DNA of 64,000 bases from Sneathiella sp. (GCF_029233945.1 NZ_JARGOQ010000001.1:9115-73114); one strand, 5' to 3'; positions 17,581-26,880 are shown, counted from the first letter of the stretch. Notes: generated by a model not told the origin, from the sequence alone. Program-made: numbers and translations.

Positions 17581-18297
17581 TTAGCCGAAATATGCCGCGT
17601 GCATGGTTTCATCCTTCAACAGTTCCTGAGCAGTGCCTGCCGCAACCACTTTCCCCTGCGTGAGCACATAACCGTAATGAGCAATGGCCAGGGTTTGACG
17701 AACATTTTGTTCAATAAGCAGGATAGATATTCCGCGCTCGTTGATCTCCTTGATGATTTTGAAATTCTCTTTCACCAACAATGGTGAAAGCCCCAGGGAC
17801 GGTTCATCAATGATCAACAGCGACGGTTCGCTCATTAAACCGCGACCGATAGAGACCATTGCCTGTTCCCCGCCAGACATTGTGCCTGCCAACTGTTGTT
17901 TACGTTCTGCAAGCCGTGGGAAAAGGTCATAAACTGTCTTCATGCGCTTGGTAAGAAGCGCGTCATCTTTTTCGCCATATCCGCCAAGCAGCAGATTTTC
18001 CTCAACTGTACATTTGGAGAAGACCATACGGCCTTCTGGGATGCAGGCGATTCCTTCCGAGATCACCTTATGGGTTTGCATTCGGGTGATATCGCGTCCA
18101 TTAAACGACACTCGACCGAGCCGCGCGGGCGTAAGGCCTAGAATAAGCCGTACCAACGTACTTTTACCCGCTCCGTTTGATCCCAGCAGACAGGTTATCT
18201 TGCCCGGCTCCGCATTTAGGGAAACACCATAAAGAACGTCTGCACTGTCATATCCCGTTGTTGCATTCTCAACGATTAATCCAGTTCTGTTGGTCAT
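17581..18297 (-). CDS. livF: Branched-chain amino acid ABC transporter ATPase LivF
   Basis: A 238-residue ABC ATPase of LivF length. Walker A GSNGAGKS is at 39-46, the signature is MSGGEQAMVSIGRGL and Walker B LLIIDEPSLGLSP follows. With LivG it drives the LivHM permease in the inner membrane. Its start overlaps the livG stop by four bases. Substrates of this family include Leu/Ile/Val but also amides, urea and other amino acids, so specificity is open. Confidence 0.93.
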   Translation of the reverse strand: MTNRTGLIVENATTGYDSADVLYGVSLNAEPGKITCLLGSNGAGKSTLVRLILGLTPARLGRVSFNGRDITRMQTHKVISEGIACIPEGRMVFSKCTVEENLLLGGYGEKDDALLTKRMKTVYDLFPRLAERKQQLAGTMSGGEQAMVSIGRGLMSEPSLLIIDEPSLGLSPLLVKENFKIIKEINERGISILLIEQNVRQTLAIAHYGYVLTQGKVVAAGTAQELLKDETMHAAYFG

Positions 18298-19121
18298 GCT
18301 TCCACTCCCAGATAAGCCTCTTGAACATTCCTGTCGCTGGCAATTTCATCGTAGGTTCCCTCGCAAATCTTGCTGCCGAAATTCAGAACGACACAGCGAT
18401 CCGTAATGCGCGAGATCAGATCCATTTCATGCTCGACAATAATAATGCTGAGTTTATGGCGCTTGGTTCGAAGGGCCACAATCTCATCTACGAGCAAACG
18501 TGTTTCCTCGTGTGTCATCCCTGCGGAAGGCTCATCAAGCAACAATAATCGCGGAGAGCTGAACAGGGCACGGCAGACTTCGATGCGACGACGATCGATC
18601 ATGGGGAAAGTTTCCACAGGCTCAAACATCTTGGCTACCAGATGCGGTGCGAACATTTCCAATAGCTCGCGAACACGTTCGACACATTCCTCATATTCAC
18701 GGCGAAAGCTTGATCGCCTGAACAAGTTGAAAACCAATCCCTGCTGGAGCCTTGGGTGGTCCCCCAAAACAATATTGTCAAACACTGAAAGTGACAAACA
18801 AACCCGCGCTCGCTGAAACGTCCGAGCAATACCCGAACGGAAGACCTGCGGGGCGGGCAAGTTGGTGATTTCTTTTTCCAGAAAAGAAATGGCACCTTCA
18901 TCAGCGGCATAGATGCCTGTAAGGACGTTGAAAAAGGTTGTCTTGCCAGATCCGTTGGGACCGATCAGCCCAAGGATTTGCCCTTCCACAACATCAAGAT
19001 CCAAATTGTTCAACGCCACAACCCCACCGAACCGGCGGACTACGTTACGAGCTTTCAGAACGATTTGAGGAGTCCCCGATGACCTGATTTTCGCCGATTG
19101 GCTTCTCGTTAGAATATCCAT
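18294..19121 (-). CDS. livG: Branched-chain amino acid ABC transporter ATPase LivG (atypical signature loop)
   Basis: A 275-residue ATPase with Walker A GPNGSGKT at 54-61 and Walker B LLLLDEPSAGMTHEE. The usual LivG signature (LSYGQQR) is replaced by FPMIDRRRIEVCRAL, so the Ser-Gly of the C-loop is missing while the following RRIEVCRAL helix is kept. LivF has a normal signature, so the pair could still work with one competent site. The stop overlaps the livF start and the start abuts livM (one base shared). Confidence 0.9.
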   Translation of the reverse strand: MDILTRSQSAKIRSSGTPQIVLKARNVVRRFGGVVALNNLDLDVVEGQILGLIGPNGSGKTTFFNVLTGIYAADEGAISFLEKEITNLPAPQVFRSGIARTFQRARVCLSLSVFDNIVLGDHPRLQQGLVFNLFRRSSFRREYEECVERVRELLEMFAPHLVAKMFEPVETFPMIDRRRIEVCRALFSSPRLLLLDEPSAGMTHEETRLLVDEIVALRTKRHKLSIIIVEHEMDLISRITDRCVVLNFGSKICEGTYDEIASDRNVQEAYLGVEA

Positions 19122-20305
19122 TATCTGGCGCCCCTCAATAGACCGGGAAAATAAGTACGGGCCGCGCGACTCAACAAGCCATTCGGCCGATATAAAAGCA
19201 CGAGAATTACGCCAAGCGAGAAAATCAGAAAGCGGTATTCCTGAATGATCTGCAGTTTTTCAGGCAGGATAATCACGATGCCCGTCGCAAGAATGATCCC
19301 CCAAATGCTACCGATCCCGCCCAGTAATATAATGGAGACCATGATCAGAGAATCACCAAAGGTGAAGTTATTGGGCGCGATGAAGCCGAGCATCATGGCG
19401 TAGAACGCCCCGATAATTCCCATAAAGAAATTACCGATGGTAAAGGCGGTCACTTTCCACCGGGCGACATTCATTCCAAAGCAGGCGGAAGCGGTTTCAT
19501 CAATCCGAATTGAATCCATATTAAGACCAATCCAGGAGCGTTCAACCCGCCGGACGATGGTAAATGTCACCGCCGTAAGGATCAAAGCAAACAGGAAATA
19601 GTTAATGTAAAATGAAACATCAAACCCTGCGATCTGATAACCTTCATTAAAGTTCCAGCCAAATATCACCATGCCCGTGACAGGGGAACCCTGGGCACCG
19701 CCAAGAACCGGGCTGACCTCCACCAAGGTGCGAAACAACAAGCTGAATGCAATTGTTACGACGGCCGCATAATGGCCCCGTGTCCGAAGGACTGGCAAGA
19801 TCAACAAAAAGCCAACGATAACAGCAACCAGCCCGCCGATTACAAGAACAACTAAATGTGGCAAGCCGGTCTGCATTGTCAGTACCGCCGCCGCATACCC
19901 CCCCGCCCCGAAGAATGCAGCACCGGCAAAGTTGACCATGCCGGCATAGCCAAACTGGATATTCAATCCGAGGCAGGCAACTACATAAATCAGAACTGTT
20001 GTCAGCATCAGCAGGATAAAATGATCACCTGCAAAAACGACTGCCGTCGCCAGAGCCCCAATCATGATTGTTCCGTTGGCAAATTTTTCCGCCGACGCAA
20101 AATCCGAGCCCAGTTTACGAATGACACCTTTTTTCTGCAGGACAATGCAGCTAACGGCCGCCAGCACAATCAGGCTCAAAACCGCAACCTGCGATTCCGC
20201 CATCATCATAGCCACAACAAACAGGGTTCCGAGTAAAACAGAGACAAATATATTGCGATAAATAGATATAGAATTCACAGCTCTCTCCCCCTCACACGCG
20301 TGCAT
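19121..20305 (-). CDS. livM: Branched-chain amino acid ABC permease LivM
   Basis: A 394-residue membrane protein with about ten hydrophobic segments and the LivM pattern GLNIQFGYAGMVNFAGAAFFGAGGY near residue 113. The N-terminal 75 residues, with two membrane segments, precede the family core. The EAA-like cytoplasmic loop DETASACFGMN contacts the ATPases. It overlaps livH by 14 bases and livG by one base, as expected in a tightly coupled operon. Confidence 0.92.
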   Translation of the reverse strand: MHACEGERAVNSISIYRNIFVSVLLGTLFVVAMMMAESQVAVLSLIVLAAVSCIVLQKKGVIRKLGSDFASAEKFANGTIMIGALATAVVFAGDHFILLMLTTVLIYVVACLGLNIQFGYAGMVNFAGAAFFGAGGYAAAVLTMQTGLPHLVVLVIGGLVAVIVGFLLILPVLRTRGHYAAVVTIAFSLLFRTLVEVSPVLGGAQGSPVTGMVIFGWNFNEGYQIAGFDVSFYINYFLFALILTAVTFTIVRRVERSWIGLNMDSIRIDETASACFGMNVARWKVTAFTIGNFFMGIIGAFYAMMLGFIAPNNFTFGDSLIMVSIILLGGIGSIWGIILATGIVIILPEKLQIIQEYRFLIFSLGVILVLLYRPNGLLSRAARTYFPGLLRGAR

Positions 20306-21218
20306 AGGCTTTTTCGGCGATCAAACCGGTTGGCCGCCAAGCCATCAGCGCAATGACAACAGCGAAGGCAAAGACATCTTTGTAGGAACTGGAAAACGGT
20401 AGAGCTGCGGCGGCCAAAGTTTGCAAGCCTGCGAATAGAAAGCCGCCCAGTATCGCCCCATACAAGTTTCCAAGGCCGCCAATAATAGCCGCGCTAAAAC
20501 CAACGGCGCCAAGGAGCAGCCCCATGGAAAAATTAATCTCGTTGTAATAAAACCCGTTCATGACACCGGCAAACGCAGCAATGGCGGATCCCAAGGCAAA
20601 GGTGAACAAAACGATAAAGCCAAAATTTATGCCCATGGTGCGGGCCGTTTCTTCGTCTTGCGCAACCGCTCGAATGGCGAGCCCCAGCCTCGTTCGATTA
20701 ATCAGTGTGTAAGTTCCGACAATAACTGCCGCGCCGGCGACAAACAGCATTACGCTGTCAAGGCGGAGAGAGAAATTACCCCATGTAAAGCTATCCGTAG
20801 GTAGAATAGCTGGAAAAGCCTTGGAGTTCGAACCATTGGGATAAAACAACCGCACTGATTCACGTAACAGGGTTCCCAACATCAAGGTTATTAGCAAAAT
20901 GTTGAGTGGCGGCGCCCCTTTAAGAGGCAGAATAAGGATTTTCGCGATGACAATACCCAATAACGCCATCAGGGCCGTTGAAAACAGTATAATCGCAATA
21001 ACCAATATGTAAGGGTTTTCTATGCCCAAGGCGTCCAACCCAAAAAAAGCGGTCAGCCCTGCGAAAACGCCGACCATCAAAACGTCACCATGAGAAAACT
21101 TAATAACATCAAGAACGCCGAAAAAGAGCGTAAATCCAACGGCGACCAGCGAATATATCATCCCCTGCATGAGACCATTTACCAGATGCTGGCCAATAAA
21201 TCCGATATCCACGAGCAT
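20292..21218 (-). CDS. livH: Branched-chain amino acid ABC permease LivH
   Basis: A 308-residue inner-membrane permease with eight or more hydrophobic segments. The family pattern LVAVGFTLFFGVLDVIKFSHG at about residue 25 and the EAA-like loop AQDEETARTMGIN near residue 190 are present. It pairs with LivM to form the channel. It follows livK by about 70 bases and overlaps livM. Confidence 0.93.
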   Translation of the reverse strand: MLVDIGFIGQHLVNGLMQGMIYSLVAVGFTLFFGVLDVIKFSHGDVLMVGVFAGLTAFFGLDALGIENPYILVIAIILFSTALMALLGIVIAKILILPLKGAPPLNILLITLMLGTLLRESVRLFYPNGSNSKAFPAILPTDSFTWGNFSLRLDSVMLFVAGAAVIVGTYTLINRTRLGLAIRAVAQDEETARTMGINFGFIVLFTFALGSAIAAFAGVMNGFYYNEINFSMGLLLGAVGFSAAIIGGLGNLYGAILGGFLFAGLQTLAAAALPFSSSYKDVFAFAVVIALMAWRPTGLIAEKAYARV

Positions 21219-21287
21219 TCCTCCCAGAATGAATTGATGGCCGACGATTCCCTAGTGTCGTCGGCCATGCGATTATGATTATGGAGC

Positions 21288-22454
21288 TTACTTACCCTTC
21301 AGTGTACGTTTGCCTGATGCGTATTCGCTCTCGTCCCAGGTAACCCAGGCGCCATCCTGAACGACAAGCGGCGTGACCAGTGAGTTGACGTTCTGGCCGT
21401 GGTCGTCAAACTCAACCATGCCAATAGAATATTCTTTTGCTGGCATCGTATTCAGAGCTTTGGTGATAGCCTGCCGATCCGGACCCGCTTCTTCCACCGC
21501 GTCCAACAAAACGTTCATGGCGGCATAGGCATACACACCATAGGCTTCAGCCGGATCCTTATAGTCGGCATCTGCATATTTCTTGATAAACTCAGGCCCA
21601 CCTGGCATTACTTCGACCGGCGCGCCCTGACGCATGGCGAGGCTGCCCTCGCTAGCGGTGGTGCCATCAATAAAGGTGTCAGAAATAATCCCAGAAACGC
21701 CTGCAAATTGCGCTTCAATGCCGAGCTTTTCCATCTGATTGCGGACACGAATACCCAAATCCGACAATCCGGCAAAATAGATAACTTCTGGATTGAGTGA
21801 TTTTGCCTTAGTCAGCTCGGCCGTGAAATCCTGCTGGTCTGCAGCAACACCATAGGCTTCAAGCAATTCTCCGTCGGTGGCCAGCAAGTCGTTAGCGAAA
21901 GCTTCAAGATGGCCCTTGCCATAGTCAGTCGTATCATAAATGACGACGTATTTTTTGTATCCAAGTCCTGTCAAAAAGTCGACAGCTACCTTATTCTGGC
22001 TGGTCAGGGTGCCGATAGTACGATGAATTTCCTTATAGTCATTGCCATAGGTCACTGACGGAGAGATGGCTCCCCAGACCACGACAGGTAAATGAAACTG
22101 GTGGTAGATCCTGACTGCACCGGTCGCAACAGCAGAGCAAAAATGTGTCACAGCTCCCGAAACATGCTTGTCCGTCGCCATCTTGGTTGCGACCTGAATA
22201 CCGATATTCGGCTTACATTCGTCATCCAGCGCCACCAACTCATACTCATATTTTGAGTTAGGGTCCTGATTACGTAAGTTGATAGCGAGATCCGCGGAAT
22301 TACGTCCGGCAATCCCATGGGCACTAACCTTACCTGTAATGGGCCCGATGTAGCCCACCGTTACCTTATCTTTAGCGTTTGCCATACCATTCGTCGCCGT
22401 GACGGCCAACGCCCCTAGTGCAAGAATAGAGGCGATCCTAAAAATCTGTTTCAT
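21288..22454 (-). CDS. livK: ABC transporter substrate-binding protein LivK
   Basis: A 388-residue periplasmic protein. The N-terminus MKQIFRIASILALGALAVTA followed by NGMANAK is a Sec signal peptide with an AxA-type cleavage site near residue 27. The mature part has the type-I periplasmic fold (VGYIGPITGKVSAHG at about 33) with ligand contacts expected around SPSVTYG and YDTTDYGKGH. It captures the substrate for LivHMGF. A ribosome site GGGAGC lies about 11 bases upstream. Genes downstream suggest an amino-acid-like ligand. Confidence 0.92.
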   Translation of the reverse strand: MKQIFRIASILALGALAVTATNGMANAKDKVTVGYIGPITGKVSAHGIAGRNSADLAINLRNQDPNSKYEYELVALDDECKPNIGIQVATKMATDKHVSGAVTHFCSAVATGAVRIYHQFHLPVVVWGAISPSVTYGNDYKEIHRTIGTLTSQNKVAVDFLTGLGYKKYVVIYDTTDYGKGHLEAFANDLLATDGELLEAYGVAADQQDFTAELTKAKSLNPEVIYFAGLSDLGIRVRNQMEKLGIEAQFAGVSGIISDTFIDGTTASEGSLAMRQGAPVEVMPGGPEFIKKYADADYKDPAEAYGVYAYAAMNVLLDAVEEAGPDRQAITKALNTMPAKEYSIGMVEFDDHGQNVNSLVTPLVVQDGAWVTWDESEYASGKRTLKGK

Positions 22455-22866
22455 TTTAATGCTCCCAATAAGCTCCCAATCGACAGATGACCATTGGGGT
22501 CGCCTGTCTTTTCTATGTCTTGCAACTAAAGTTAATTGCCAAGATGGAAACTATTTTCATGAAAATGATTAATAGTCAATATACTTGATTAAAAATATAT
22601 GAAATGTCTTTCTAGTATAGTATAATTACTCGTTGTTCCTGCGGCGTTGTCCGTAGAGATTTTCTTTTTAGTTATGGGGAGGTAGGTATAATCAAATTCC
22701 GGCGCAGTTTGGCGGATCCGAAATGATTAAAGGAAAGATGCGTCAAAGATGGCTTCGTGCTTTTTTGCCCGCCAAAATGGGCTTACATAGCCGTAATCAT
22801 CATTTAGAGCTTGATGTCGTGAATCAGGGGACGTGAAATCGTCTAAATCTAAAAAAGTTGATTAGA
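22455..22866 (-). promoter_or_regulatory. Promoter region of the liv operon
   Basis: About 410 AT-rich bases between the cupin regulator gene and livK, on the same strand. Its size suggests that livK has its own promoter. A weak AT-only inverted repeat (AATCTAA/TTAGATT) follows the regulator stop. No operator could be defined. Confidence 0.35.
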
Positions 22867-23439
22867 TTAAAAAGTCGGAGGGGTTGTTACCCATAGGATT
22901 TTGGCAACAGCAGCTTTCGTATTTCGATAACCATGAGGCCTGTCAGATGCGAAGTAAAAACTATCCCCTTGTTTTAAAAAATAGGTCTTACCGTCCACTT
23001 CAAGTTCTAGTTCACCGTCAAGAATATATCCCATTTCCTCACCATCGTGAGATATGGTCCCCATACTGCCACCGCCGGGTTTGACGAAATGAATGGATGC
23101 AGCCAAAAGGTCGGCCTGATCCTGCGGGATAAGCCATTCTAACTCTGTCCCGTCGCTATCACGACCTGGTGCCATATTGATGACAGGGCGCTCATCGTGC
23201 CGCATTACAATACGGTCTTCATCATCAACGCGATAGGTGAGATCTCCGATGGTGATTCCGAGCTCGCTGACAATCCGGTGCAGCATTTGTAAAGACGGGC
23301 TGATCTTATCGTTCTCAACTTTGGAAAGCATTGATTCCGAGCACCCAACAGCTTCCGCAAGGCCCTTGAGGCGCAGCTTTTTAACTTTTCGTGCGTGCTT
23401 AAGCTTTGCGCCAATCCGCAACTGATTTTGACTGTTCAT
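22867..23439 (-). CDS. XRE-cupin transcriptional regulator
   Basis: A 190-residue protein with an N-terminal XRE helix-turn-helix (LKGLAEAVGCSESMLSKVEND, broken here at residues 24-43) and a C-terminal cupin barrel (GEEMGYILDGELELEVDGK). PuuR/SutR-type regulators of this layout control amino-acid and polyamine use, with the cupin domain sensing the ligand. It lies upstream of the liv-M20-dadA genes in the same orientation and is the natural candidate regulator. Confidence 0.9.
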   Translation of the reverse strand: MNSQNQLRIGAKLKHARKVKKLRLKGLAEAVGCSESMLSKVENDKISPSLQMLHRIVSELGITIGDLTYRVDDEDRIVMRHDERPVINMAPGRDSDGTELEWLIPQDQADLLAASIHFVKPGGGSMGTISHDGEEMGYILDGELELEVDGKTYFLKQGDSFYFASDRPHGYRNTKAAVAKILWVTTPPTF

Positions 23440-23670
23440 TATATAAAAAACGACCGCCCTTAAGTTTCAGCTTTACATATAGTCAACTAACATGACTGTC
23501 GATATAATTCAAATGCTATCTGCGGCTTCCCAACGCCGCTCAGTTTTTATTTCATCACTTACTCCTTGATAGCAATGATGAGCAAATATCCCTTAAGAAA
23601 ATGTCTTAACCTGTATCTGTTTCATAGGTGCGGATATTAAATAGCTTTGCCAACAGATCCTAAGTTAATA

Positions 23671-23710
23671 AGTAACGACCTCCCTCATTTCTCCGGGGGT
23701 GGCCGTTACT
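23671..23710 (-). terminator. Hairpin directly after the distal stop of the pseudogene
   Basis: AGTAACG at 23671-23677 pairs with CGTTACT at 23704-23710, continued by CC/GG and CCC/GGG with two single mismatches, giving a 12-bp stem. The stem includes the stop codon at 23706-23708. The tract after it on the minus strand is only moderately T-rich. Confidence 0.5.
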
Positions 23711-24552
23711 CTATTTCTTCCTCTTTTGCTTCATCATAGACTACAGATTGTTCCTTTTTATTGGAATCACCGGTAGACTGAGATGGTGTATTTACTGCCT
23801 TAGGCTCTGGTGAATTCTTAAGCTTAGGTTATTGGCCGGTTTCAGTCGCCGTCCAAACCTCCGCCGCATCCTGTAAAGATTCAAGCATACTCCGAAAATA
23901 AGACGCAACTACCGATCCGGGCTTTTCGTCATCAATTTTTTTCTGTATTGCTTCGATAATAGCAGCTTCCTTTTCCATATTTTCTTTGAGCACTTTCTTG
24001 ACAAGCTCCATGTCTTTCCCCTGACTGTAAGGTGACTTCGGATCAACATCCGGCCCGTACCGCATTGCGAAAAGTGCGGCGGTCGGCGCTAAATAGGGCA
24101 TTCGATAAATGCGGTCTCCATGTCCAGGAGTGCTTCGTAGGAAGGCGTGAATGGCAATATCCTTTGAGCTTGTGGAATCCTTTGTCAGTTCAATGAATTT
24201 TGCAAACCATTGATCCATAAGGACAGTGTTTACGAATAGGTTTTCGAATTCGGCCACTTTTTCGGCACTGTAGATTCTGGTGCTCATGCCGTCGGAGTTC
24301 TGCATTTCAGTCATCAGCGGTTGCTGGAATACCATCCTTCGACTTTCTTCCGTCGCCAGATACTTTGTATCTCCACCGAAAATAGAAAATATCGTTTCAG
24401 TTTTGACTCCCCCCAACCGATTTATTTCGAATGGAAGCGAGTCGCAGGCAAAACCGCCACCGACTTGGGTGGGAACACGCTTAGCAATAACTCTTATTTT
24501 TGTCCGTCGTCAGAACATTTGCCAACAATGCGGAAACCATGCTTCTATTCAT
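23706..24552 (-). pseudogene. Degraded hypothetical gene with a frameshift and an in-frame stop
   Basis: Two lesions are visible. A frame starting at ATG 24552 (MNRSMVSALLANVLTTD) runs into a stop at 24481. Removing one base from the T5 run at 24497-24501 joins it to the long frame that continues as KIRVIAKRVPTQVGGGFACD and on through 24416. That frame meets a TAA at 23829-23831, yet stays open in frame for 40 more codons of Pro/Ser/Glu-rich sequence until 23706-23708, where a terminator hairpin follows. The 195-codon piece 23829-24416 would need a TTG start. I do not recognise the family. It lies 45 bases behind hipA. Confidence 0.6.
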
Positions 24553-24596
24553 TCCGGTTTCTTCTGGTTATATTGTATTTCTATAACCATTTGCCT

Positions 24597-25916
24597 TTAC
24601 GCCATGATTGTCGCACGGGCTTGAGTGAATATATCTTTCAGGGCTTTGTGCTGATCTCCCAGCCCTTCAAGACAATAAGCATTCAGGAACTGACGTCCGG
24701 CGAATAACGATTTGTCGGTTGGACTCAGTTCGGCCTCAATACAGGTGTCGGCCCATTGATCGGCGATGATTATTATTTGTTGCTCAATGATTGAAGCCCC
24801 TTCCTTTTCGCTCAGATGGTAATCAGGAGCAGCGGCAACGCAGGTCGCCAGTGTGCTGAATCTGGCCTCGTCTTTGATCAGCATGGCTTGTGTTGCTTCG
24901 TTGCCCGTTCGGCCTTGCGGGCAAATGTCATAGGCTGGCGTAAGGCTCAGCATTTTTCCATCCCAGAATCCGGCGTGATTGCGTGCATGATCATCTGTGT
25001 TGCCACACAAGATATTAAAGCAAATCCTGCCATATAGCTCTTTGAGCGTGCCCTTAGGGTCGGAAAAGCGATGGCGAATGATTTCCGCAAGATCTTCGTA
25101 TGAGGCGTAACGTGCCATCATCTCATCAAGTTCGAGCATGGTCAGTGCCGAGACCATTGCGCGGCGGGTCCATCCGTTGTCGGTTTTAGTTCGGTCGAAG
25201 CGCTCTATGAGCAGTACGTCTTTATTGGCCGCCTGTGTCAAGGAAACAGGGGCTGTATTCAGACCGCAGTGTGCCGCCAGTCGCATTGCAATGAATTCGG
25301 CCTTCACAACACTGTAAAGATCGCTGCTTGAAGAGAACTTGGCGATAAATTTCTTGTCTCCATCATTGATCAAAGCTTTGGGCCGGGCACCACCAATGGA
25401 CGTGCCGTGGTTTAAGGCAGAATCCAGTGCAGGCGTGAGTGGCAAGCCTTTTTCAACGCGCTCTGCTGCCGTCAGTAAATCGTCCAAAGATGCTTCGGCG
25501 GCCAGACGTGGTTTATAATTGGTTGCCGACACCTGAAAATCCAATGCGCCGATCCGGTCAGAACCGGATTGCAGCAAAAAGGCGAGTTCGCTGATATTCG
25601 GCGGATCGTCTGTAGGGGACCTTTTACCTGTTAACCTGTTGATTATAACACGCCGTCCCCATGCGTCCGGCGATCCATCACGAATACAGTTTGCCATCGG
25701 CAACCCATTGAGCGGCTCAATGGTCCCGGCACGGAGTGGTAGTTCCGGCTCGTAAATCGGGATTGCATTCTGACGGTTGCGATAACTAGCACCATAGGTA
25801 AAGAACAACCGGCCACCATCTTTTGTAAGGCGACCCGCAACAACGGGTTCCGTTTCATCGGGCAACCAAATCCAGACATAGGCCTCAAGCGGCCCATTGA
25901 GATTAAAACTCATCAT
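24597..25916 (-). CDS. hipA: HipA-type serine/threonine kinase toxin
   Basis: A 439-residue HipA-like protein with a complete kinase core. The Gly-rich loop GTSIGGARPK is at 171-180, the catalytic motif NTDDHARNH at 306-314 and the metal-binding Asp330 in TPAYDICP. HipA of E. coli phosphorylates glutamyl-tRNA synthetase and causes growth arrest; other HipA proteins have other targets. The start overlaps the end of the antitoxin gene by 14 bases. Confidence 0.92.
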   Translation of the reverse strand: MMSFNLNGPLEAYVWIWLPDETEPVVAGRLTKDGGRLFFTYGASYRNRQNAIPIYEPELPLRAGTIEPLNGLPMANCIRDGSPDAWGRRVIINRLTGKRSPTDDPPNISELAFLLQSGSDRIGALDFQVSATNYKPRLAAEASLDDLLTAAERVEKGLPLTPALDSALNHGTSIGGARPKALINDGDKKFIAKFSSSSDLYSVVKAEFIAMRLAAHCGLNTAPVSLTQAANKDVLLIERFDRTKTDNGWTRRAMVSALTMLELDEMMARYASYEDLAEIIRHRFSDPKGTLKELYGRICFNILCGNTDDHARNHAGFWDGKMLSLTPAYDICPQGRTGNEATQAMLIKDEARFSTLATCVAAAPDYHLSEKEGASIIEQQIIIIADQWADTCIEAELSPTDKSLFAGRQFLNAYCLEGLGDQHKALKDIFTQARATIMA

Positions 25917-26235
25917 CTACCTCCCGTCTCGCAGGCCGGACGCTTTGCGGTAGTAGTGTCAGTTTCTCATCGAGCCTGGCGTTGTGCATTTGAAGGGTCC
26001 GGTCATCGACTTGAAACAACCTCACACCGACGAGTGTGGCGACCTCAAAGACCACACCAACTTCCGGACCAGGAGCTCCTTTTTCAATATTATAGAGCGT
26101 TGTGCGACTTATCCCGGCGCGATCGGCCAACTCCTGTGCTGTCATGCCACGCTCAGTGCGCCCAACACGGATTAGCTTGCCAAGTATCGACAAGGCTTGG
26201 CGTGTTACTCGTGAATAGCTTCTTTTGCGCGCCAT
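25903..26235 (-). CDS. hipB: HipB-like antitoxin (XRE family)
   Basis: A 110-residue DNA-binding protein with an XRE helix-turn-helix (TAQELADRAGISRTTLYNIE, residues about 30-49). A basic N-terminus and a C-terminal tail of about 40 residues surround it. HipB binds and neutralises HipA and represses the operon. It is the first gene of the pair and overlaps hipA by 14 bases. Repeated ATGAAC half-sites lie just upstream. Confidence 0.88.
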   Translation of the reverse strand: MARKRSYSRVTRQALSILGKLIRVGRTERGMTAQELADRAGISRTTLYNIEKGAPGPEVGVVFEVATLVGVRLFQVDDRTLQMHNARLDEKLTLLPQSVRPARREVDDEF

Positions 26236-26263
26236 GATACAATTTCCACATTTGTTTGTTTAA

Positions 26264-26303
26264 ATGAACATATAGCCTATTACGTTCATCATAATGAACA
26301 TAT
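26264..26303 (-). promoter_or_regulatory. Candidate HipB operator
   Basis: ATGAACATAT occurs at 26264-26273 and 26294-26303, and an inverted GTTCAT at 26284-26289 forms GTTCAT-CATA-ATGAAC with the second copy. The sites lie 30-70 bases upstream of the hipB start, where autoregulation would act. Confidence 0.45.
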
Positions 26304-26616
26304 TAATCGCGCATAAGCATATTTGTCAAATAAATGTACAATATATTGAACGTTAAGCATTTCGTGACTATTTGAGTGAACATTTTGCCGTCGAATACCT
26401 TGCGTCTGGTATAGGTTCCTGGGTGAGAAGGGCGGCAGCGTCTTCGTCATCGCTCCACCCCGCAAATATTCATATTGGAGGTATTTGCAGGGTTGAAGAG
26501 GGCTGTAAGCACCTGATTCCATTACATAAGAGTTTCGAACAAATCGTTCGAATTTACTTCGCTAAGGTGCGCCATTTTTCAAAGTCGTCTATTGGCGGGT
26601 AAGGGTCATTTCCACC
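26304..26616. other. Intergenic stretch between hipB promoter and the DUF7218 gene
   Basis: About 310 bases. Two further GAAC half-sites (near 26347 and 26371) may belong to the hipB operator region. No gene, RNA or terminator is supported. Confidence 0.4.
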
Positions 26617-26880
26617 CTAGTGATTGCGCAGAGCATCAATCAAATCATCTTTGCTCATGTTCGAGCGGCCTTCAATTCCAACCTCTTTGGCTTTCTTATA
26701 AAGCTCGTCTTTCGTCCGATCTTCATATTTGGAGGCTTTCCCCCCTTTTTGGGAAGGATTCTGGTTAGGGTTGGCTTGTGCGTTGGCAATGCGAGCCGCT
26801 TTTTCCTTGCTGTAGCCTTGTTCTCTTAAATCCTCGTAGGCGCGGTCTTTTTTGATTTGGGGGCCATGATCTTTCGTCAT
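26617..26880 (-). CDS. DUF7218/Rho-N-like small protein (87 aa)
   Basis: A small charged protein. The N-terminal half (DLREQGYSKEKAARIANAQ) is the DUF7218-type motif seen in many short bacterial proteins. The C-terminal 30 residues (TKDELYKKAKEVGIEG, then SKDDLIDALRN) form a Rho N-terminal-like/SAP-like helical domain, which in other proteins binds nucleic acid. The middle is Asn/Gln/Gly-rich. It lies close to a PRC-barrel relic, as stress-related small genes often do. Function unknown. Confidence 0.7.
   Translation of the reverse strand: MTKDHGPQIKKDRAYEDLREQGYSKEKAARIANAQANPNQNPSQKGGKASKYEDRTKDELYKKAKEVGIEGRSNMSKDDLIDALRNH

Noticed and set aside
23522-23548. GCGGC/GCCGC hairpin followed by TTTTT on the plus strand
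   Set aside because: Looks like a terminator, but no plus-strand gene precedes it; without evidence of a transcript it is not annotated.
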